Below, one piece after another: positions 60,288-64,000 of a stretch of 64,000 nt of DNA. The position numbers were made by a program, and so were the translations under genes. Location: assembly GCF_032678705.1 (NCBI RefSeq), contig NZ_JAVTSS010000001.1, positions 2,108,001-2,172,000 on the forward strand. The letters run 5' to 3'. The notes beneath the pieces are model-generated. The model worked only from the letters and a program-made list of their open reading frames with translations, searched no databases and was not told the DNA's origin. The DNA is from Pedobacter frigiditerrae. Its GTDB lineage: Bacteria > Bacteroidota > Bacteroidia > Sphingobacteriales > Sphingobacteriaceae. Position 1 is the first letter of the stretch; every line of letters begins with the position of its first letter.

Positions 60288-61127
60288 TTAATTCTTAACA
60301 AACTTCGTCGCTACCCAATCACCAATCTTTTTATGGTCTATATAACTTAATCCAAATTTAGCGCAGTGATCTTTAATCATACCCAAATCTGGAGTTTCAT
60401 AAAAACCGCTAAAATAGATTGATCCACCTTGTGTTAATACCGCAGCGTAACTTTCTATCTGATCTAGCAAAATGTTTCTATTGATGTTTGCTAAAATGAT
60501 ATTAAATTCTTGCTCAGGAATTACATCCTTACTTCCACAAAGCGATGTCAAGTTATCAATCTCATTTAAGCCGGCATTTTCAATCGCACTGCGATAACAT
60601 ACCTCGTCATTATCAATGGCAACAATATCCTTTGCTCCTCTTTTTGCTGCTAAAATTCCCAAAATACCTGTACCAGCGCCCATATCTAGGATAACTTTAT
60701 CTTGCACATCGGCTTCTAAAATGTAAAGCATCATCATCGTAGTAGTTTGATGGTGACCAGTACCAAAAGCCATTTTTGGATCTATTACAATCTCGTATTT
60801 GTATTGAGGTTGATGTTCATGAAAAGTTGCCCTTACATAACAATCATCATTAATAATAAGTGGTGTAAAGTTCTTTTCCCACTCTTCATTCCAGTTTTCT
60901 GGGGCGATGGAACTTACCACATAAGTATGTTGCAATTCATCGCCATAACCAGTCAAAATGGATTTTAACTCAGCCTCATTAAACTGATTAGCTAGGATAA
61001 ATGCATCAAAACCAGTCTCAGTATCTTCGAAGGTATCAAAGCCAATATCTCCAAGTTCTGCAATCAAGATATCTTTTTGATACTCTTGAATATCAGTAAA
61101 ACTGAAGGTTACTTTTTTATATTCCAT
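60288..61127 (-). CDS. prmA: Ribosomal protein L11 methyltransferase
   Basis: PrmA trimethylates amino groups of ribosomal protein L11. The 279-residue protein has the N-terminal substrate-recognition domain (residues about 1-60), the linker ENWNEEWEKNFTP, then VIDPKMAFGTGHHQTTTMML, the SAM loop LDMGAGTGILGILA (147-160) and the methylase motif NIILANINRNILL. Length is usual. Its ATG overlaps the tpiA stop by one base (TAATG), so translation is probably coupled. Confidence 0.95.
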   Translation of the reverse strand: MEYKKVTFSFTDIQEYQKDILIAELGDIGFDTFEDTETGFDAFILANQFNEAELKSILTGYGDELQHTYVVSSIAPENWNEEWEKNFTPLIINDDCYVRATFHEHQPQYKYEIVIDPKMAFGTGHHQTTTMMMLYILEADVQDKVILDMGAGTGILGILAAKRGAKDIVAIDNDEVCYRSAIENAGLNEIDNLTSLCGSKDVIPEQEFNIILANINRNILLDQIESYAAVLTQGGSIYFSGFYETPDLGMIKDHCAKFGLSYIDHKKIGDWVATKFVKN

Positions 61128-61888
61128 TAAGAATTGAAAGTTTTAACGATGTCTACAAAATCACGAGATTTTAGAGAAGCACCACCAATTAAGCCACCAT
61201 CAATATCTGGTTGAGCGAATAATTCTGCTGCATTTTTAGGATTACAACTTCCGCCGTATAAAATTGTGGTATCATCAGCAACACTCATTCCGTATTTAGC
61301 GTCAATTTTAGCTCTAATAAATGCATGAATGTCTTGTGCTTGCTCTGGTGAAGCAGTTAAACCTGTACCAATTGCCCAAACTGGTTCGTAAGCTAAAATT
61401 ACTTTGCCAAAATCTTCTGCACTTAATCCGAATACGCCATTTTCTAATTGAGATTCTAAAACGTGGTAATAACTACCGTTGTTTCTTTCATCTAAGGTTT
61501 CTCCAATACAAAAGATAGGCACTAAATTGTTCTGCAAAGCGATAACTGTTTTTGAGGCTAATAGCTCATCAGATTCTGCAAAATATTGTCTGCGTTCCGA
61601 GTGACCAACCAATACATATTCACTACCAGTAGATTTGATCATCTTAGCAGAAATTTCTCCTGTATAAGCGCCACTTTCGTTCTGGTGACAGTTTTGCGCA
61701 CCAATTTTAACGATGCCATTACCTAACTGTGCTAAACTGTTCAAATGAATAAAAGGAGAGCAAATCACAACCGTTTGATCGCCCTTTTTCTCATCTCTAA
61801 CCATATTTACAATTTCCGAAAATAAGGATATGCCTTCGCTATATTCCAAGTTCATTTTCCAGTTACCAGCAACAATTTTCTTTCTCAT
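61127..61888 (-). CDS. tpiA: Triosephosphate isomerase
   Basis: It interconverts dihydroxyacetone phosphate and glyceraldehyde 3-phosphate. The 253-residue protein has the usual TIM-barrel length. Catalytic residues are clear: N9 and K11 (GNWKMN), H96 (VGHSERR) and E168 (AYEPVWAIGTG), with the phosphate-binding loop and YGGSCNPKNA near the end. A perfect -7 box (TAGTTTTG on the minus strand, 61949-61942) lies about 50 nt upstream. It forms an operon with prmA. Confidence 0.97.
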   Translation of the reverse strand: MRKKIVAGNWKMNLEYSEGISLFSEIVNMVRDEKKGDQTVVICSPFIHLNSLAQLGNGIVKIGAQNCHQNESGAYTGEISAKMIKSTGSEYVLVGHSERRQYFAESDELLASKTVIALQNNLVPIFCIGETLDERNNGSYYHVLESQLENGVFGLSAEDFGKVILAYEPVWAIGTGLTASPEQAQDIHAFIRAKIDAKYGMSVADDTTILYGGSCNPKNAAELFAQPDIDGGLIGGASLKSRDFVDIVKTFNS

Positions 61889-61941
61889 TTTTTGTTTATG
61901 TTTAAATGTTTTAAGGTTGAAACGTTGTAAGGTTATATTAC

Positions 61942-61949
61942 CAAAACTA
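61942..61949 (-). promoter_or_regulatory. -7 box of tpiA (TAGTTTTG)
   Basis: The minus strand reads TAGTTTTG, a perfect TAnnTTTG, 53 nt before the tpiA ATG at 61888. The rest of the gap to 62070 is degenerate repeat (gtcgttttccgttgttcgtc and C/A-rich stretches). Confidence 0.55.
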
Positions 61950-62070
61950 CATTTCTACCAATAATTTCTATTTTATATTGTTTGTTAGTCGTTTTCCGTT
62001 GTTCGTCTTTCGTCCTAAACCCCTAAACTCTAACAACTCCCCAACTCACCAACTTTCCAACTTCTCTCTC

Positions 62071-63246
62071 TTAAAAATGCCTCAAAGCTTTTGTTCTCTC
62101 AAATACCTCGGTTAACATCGCTACCTCAATATCATCCAATTCCATTCCTCTTCTATTATAAACCAATTTAGCGGTCGCTAACATTTTATTTAAGGTATAC
62201 ACTTCAAAACCATTTGCGCCACCCCAAGCGAAATCTGGGATAAAATTACGAGGGAAACCAGCGCCAAAAACATTTGCGCTTACACCTGCAACTGTTCCCG
62301 TATTAAACATGGTATTGATACCACATTTAGCATGATCAGCCATGATTAAACCGCAGAACTGCAAACCTGTTTTACGGAAACTTTCATTCTCATAATCCCA
62401 CAATTTAACCTCAGCATAATTATTTTTTAGGTTAGAGTTATTGGTATCAGCGCCTATGTTACACCATTGTCCCATAACCGAATTACCTAAATAACCTTCA
62501 TGACCTTTAGAAGAGTAACCCCAAATTACTGCATTATTGATTTCGCCACCAACCCTACTATGAGGGCCAATTGTAGTTTGAGGGTAAATTTTAGCGCCCA
62601 TTTTAACAGAAGACCCTTCGCATAAAGCAAAAGATCCTCTAATGAAACATCCCTCCCAAACCTGACTATTTTTACCTAAATAAATTGGTCCTTGTAAACT
62701 ATTAAATGTTGCACATTCTGCTGTTGCCCCTTCTTCTACAAAAATATTATCTCCTAAAAAAACATTGGTACTACTTAGCGTAGCCGATGTTTTGCCTTTT
62801 GTTAGTAATTTAAAGTCTTCCTTTATTTCTAAATCATTAGATTTAAAGATGTCTTCAGGAAATTTTAACTGTACATATGGTTCATCAAAGAAAACCTTTT
62901 CAAAACCCTTAATTTTATCAACCTCAAAGCTAAACGCCGCTTCCTCTAATCTTAAGGCAATTAGCAAATCATCAGCATACAGTGCTTGAGCAGCCTTTAA
63001 ATTTGAAACAACATCAATCAATGCTTCATTAGGGCAAATAGCACCATTAATAAACAAATCAGCCTGTTTTGCTGTGAATTTTGCAGAAAGGTAATCTTGA
63101 GTTTGAAAGCCGAAATCAGTGTTTAATTGTTTAGCCCATTTTTCTGCGATGGTTAAAATTCCTACGCGTAAATCGGCCACAGGCCTTGTGAAAGTAAGTG
63201 GTCTGAGCGAGCGCCAAGACGTATCATCAAATAGATTGATTGCCAT
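62071..63246 (-). CDS. GlmU-like sugar-nucleotidyltransferase family protein
   Basis: A 391-residue member of the Bacteroidetes GlmU-like family (putative sugar nucleotidyltransferase, TIGR03991 type). The N-terminal part (INLFDDTSWRSLRPLTFTRP, then VADLRVGILTIAEKW) is the reduced nucleotidyltransferase domain, and residues about 190-350 form a left-handed beta-helix of hexapeptide repeats (VFLGDNIFVEEGA, GPIYLGKNSQVWEGCFIRGS, CEGSSVKMGAKIYPQTTIGP, KCGINTMFNTGTVAGVSANV). It may act in UDP-GlcNAc supply or related transfer. The frame opens at 63282 inside the rpmE2 terminator, so the ATG at 63246 is used. Confidence 0.88.
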   Translation of the reverse strand: MAINLFDDTSWRSLRPLTFTRPVADLRVGILTIAEKWAKQLNTDFGFQTQDYLSAKFTAKQADLFINGAICPNEALIDVVSNLKAAQALYADDLLIALRLEEAAFSFEVDKIKGFEKVFFDEPYVQLKFPEDIFKSNDLEIKEDFKLLTKGKTSATLSSTNVFLGDNIFVEEGATAECATFNSLQGPIYLGKNSQVWEGCFIRGSFALCEGSSVKMGAKIYPQTTIGPHSRVGGEINNAVIWGYSSKGHEGYLGNSVMGQWCNIGADTNNSNLKNNYAEVKLWDYENESFRKTGLQFCGLIMADHAKCGINTMFNTGTVAGVSANVFGAGFPRNFIPDFAWGGANGFEVYTLNKMLATAKLVYNRRGMELDDIEVAMLTEVFERTKALRHF

Positions 63247-63263
63247 AAGCAACAAAAATAAAA

Positions 63264-63290
63264 AAAGTCCCGAGCAATGCACGGGACTTT
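63264..63290 (-). terminator. Intrinsic terminator of rpmE2
   Basis: AAAGTCCCG (63264-63272) pairs with CGGGACTTT (63282-63290), with an inner GC/GC pair, and a T run follows on the minus strand. It lies between rpmE2 and the GlmU-like gene. Confidence 0.88.
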
Positions 63291-63315
63291 CGATATTTTT
63301 CTGCTTTCGCTGAAA

Positions 63316-63564
63316 TTATTTCTTTGCGTAACGAGTTTTGAATTTATCGATACGACCTGCTGTATCAACCAATTTCATTTTACCAGTGTAAAAAGGGTGA
63401 GAAGTATGAGAAATCTCTAATTTATACAATGGATACTCATTTCCATCTTCCCATTTGATAGTTTCTTTAGTCTCAACACAAGATTTAGTTAAAAACTGAT
63501 ACTCGTTAGACATATCTTTAAATACTACAAATCTGTAGCTTGATGGATGCAAATCTTTTTTCAT
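63316..63564 (-). CDS. rpmE2: 50S ribosomal protein L31, type B
   Basis: An 82-residue ribosomal protein. It starts [20 protein letters not shown], the type B opening, and lacks the CxxC zinc-ribbon cysteines of type [22 protein letters not shown] is the conserved C-terminal part. A promoter-like GATATTTGC lies on the minus strand at 63686-63678, giving a leader of about 110 nt. The terminator follows at 63264-63290. Confidence 0.97.
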   Translation of the reverse strand: MKKDLHPSSYRFVVFKDMSNEYQFLTKSCVETKETIKWEDGNEYPLYKLEISHTSHPFYTGKMKLVDTAGRIDKFKTRYAKK

Positions 63565-63849
63565 TTGAATATTATTTAAGTTATTTATACTGAAACTTTC
63601 AAGAACCTAATTGCAATTTGCTGGCAACAATGCTTATGACGTTTCTGATTGTCTTTTCTATCTCTATTTTAGAGGATGCAAATATCATTATTTTTATTTT
63701 TAAATACAAATGGTATTTAGATTTTTTGCTTAAGAATTGAAGTTTTGTTTTGTATGGTTAATTAAATATTAAAAAATGTCCTCCAGATAACTGAAACCTT
63801 AATGTTAAACAACAGAATAATCCATATTATGATTTGCTCACGACACTGG

Positions 63850-64000
63850 TCAGAAGCGTTGGTAATAATTAATTTCTAAAAACTTACGAAATGCTGTTGC
63901 TTCATTATTTTTAACTTCTATTTTTTTTAAGACTCCAGCCACCTTTATTTTTTCTAAGGGTAATTTATCTTTACCATGGTAATGGGCAATCAAAAAAGTT
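63850..64000 (-). CDS. C-terminal end of an unknown protein, cut by the window
   Basis: Read on the minus strand from 64000, the second frame is open for 49 codons (FLIAHYHGKDKLPLEKIKVA, then GVLKKIEVKNNEATAFRKFL) and stops at TGA (63852-63850). The Lys/Glu-rich, helix-like composition and good codon use suggest the real end of a protein. The family cannot be told from this piece. The 285 nt between it and rpmE2 contain the rpmE2 promoter region and AT-rich DNA without further features. Confidence 0.5.
   Translation of the reverse strand, partial: TFLIAHYHGKDKLPLEKIKVAGVLKKIEVKNNEATAFRKFLEINYYQRF

Overview
The window looks like the chromosome of a Sphingobacteriaceae member of the Bacteroidetes, most like Pedobacter. 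The signs are low GC, SusC/SusD proteins, Bacteroidetes -7 boxes of the form TAnnTTTG in place of Shine-Dalgarno sites, type B ribosomal protein L31, futalosine-pathway menaquinone synthesis (MqnC), and the dispersed palindromic intergenic repeats common in these genomes. No rRNA operon, CRISPR array, transposase or phage was seen. The genus is an inference from style, not from a search.

Layout. 1-10.2 kb is housekeeping: tRNA-His, rnhA, an unknown gene, a membrane-anchored TPR protein, fbp, a YfcE-type phosphodiesterase, trmN6, a GIY-YIG nuclease set among repeats, a VOC protein and purL. 10.3-40.5 kb is a large polysaccharide utilization locus (PUL), all on the minus strand except its AraC regulator. 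40.7-45.3 kb holds an acetyltransferase, an active/inactive M16 peptidase pair and mqnC. 45.6-50.8 kb is a plus-strand envelope cluster: a six-bladed propeller protein, a large outer-membrane barrel and two tandem secreted paralogs. 51.1-56.6 kb has two ferritin-like exported proteins divergent from a LytTR response regulator and its propeller histidine kinase. 57-64 kb returns to housekeeping: a small acidic protein, a YghO-like acetyltransferase, an XRE regulator, mpl, prmA, tpiA, a GlmU-like nucleotidyltransferase, rpmE2 and a gene cut by the window end.

How the PUL works. SusC/SusD and a possible FAS1-like lipoprotein would capture a glycan at the surface. Exported lyases (a PF14099 heparinase/glucuronan-lyase-type protein, two PL6 and one PF05426 alginate-lyase fold) would cut a uronic-acid backbone. 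GH88 and GH105 would remove unsaturated uronic acids, which KdgF would linearise. Two GH29 and one GH95 would release L-fucose, with a GH31 for another alpha-linked sugar. FucP, a mutarotase, an SDR dehydrogenase and a UxaA-family dehydratase form a likely non-phosphorylating L-fucose route. There is no sulfatase, so the target is more likely an unsulfated fucosylated polyuronide (for example a fungal or bacterial fucoglucuronan) than fucoidan.

The most interesting signal is a two-part DNA module, with exactly 48 nt between its parts, upstream of susC, fucP and the GH31 operon. It probably ties the locus into one regulon. Other points worth checking are a missing catalytic Lys in the SDR, a missing key Asp in FucP, the GIY-YIG/repeat element, and a 7-bp tandem repeat beside the mqnC promoter.
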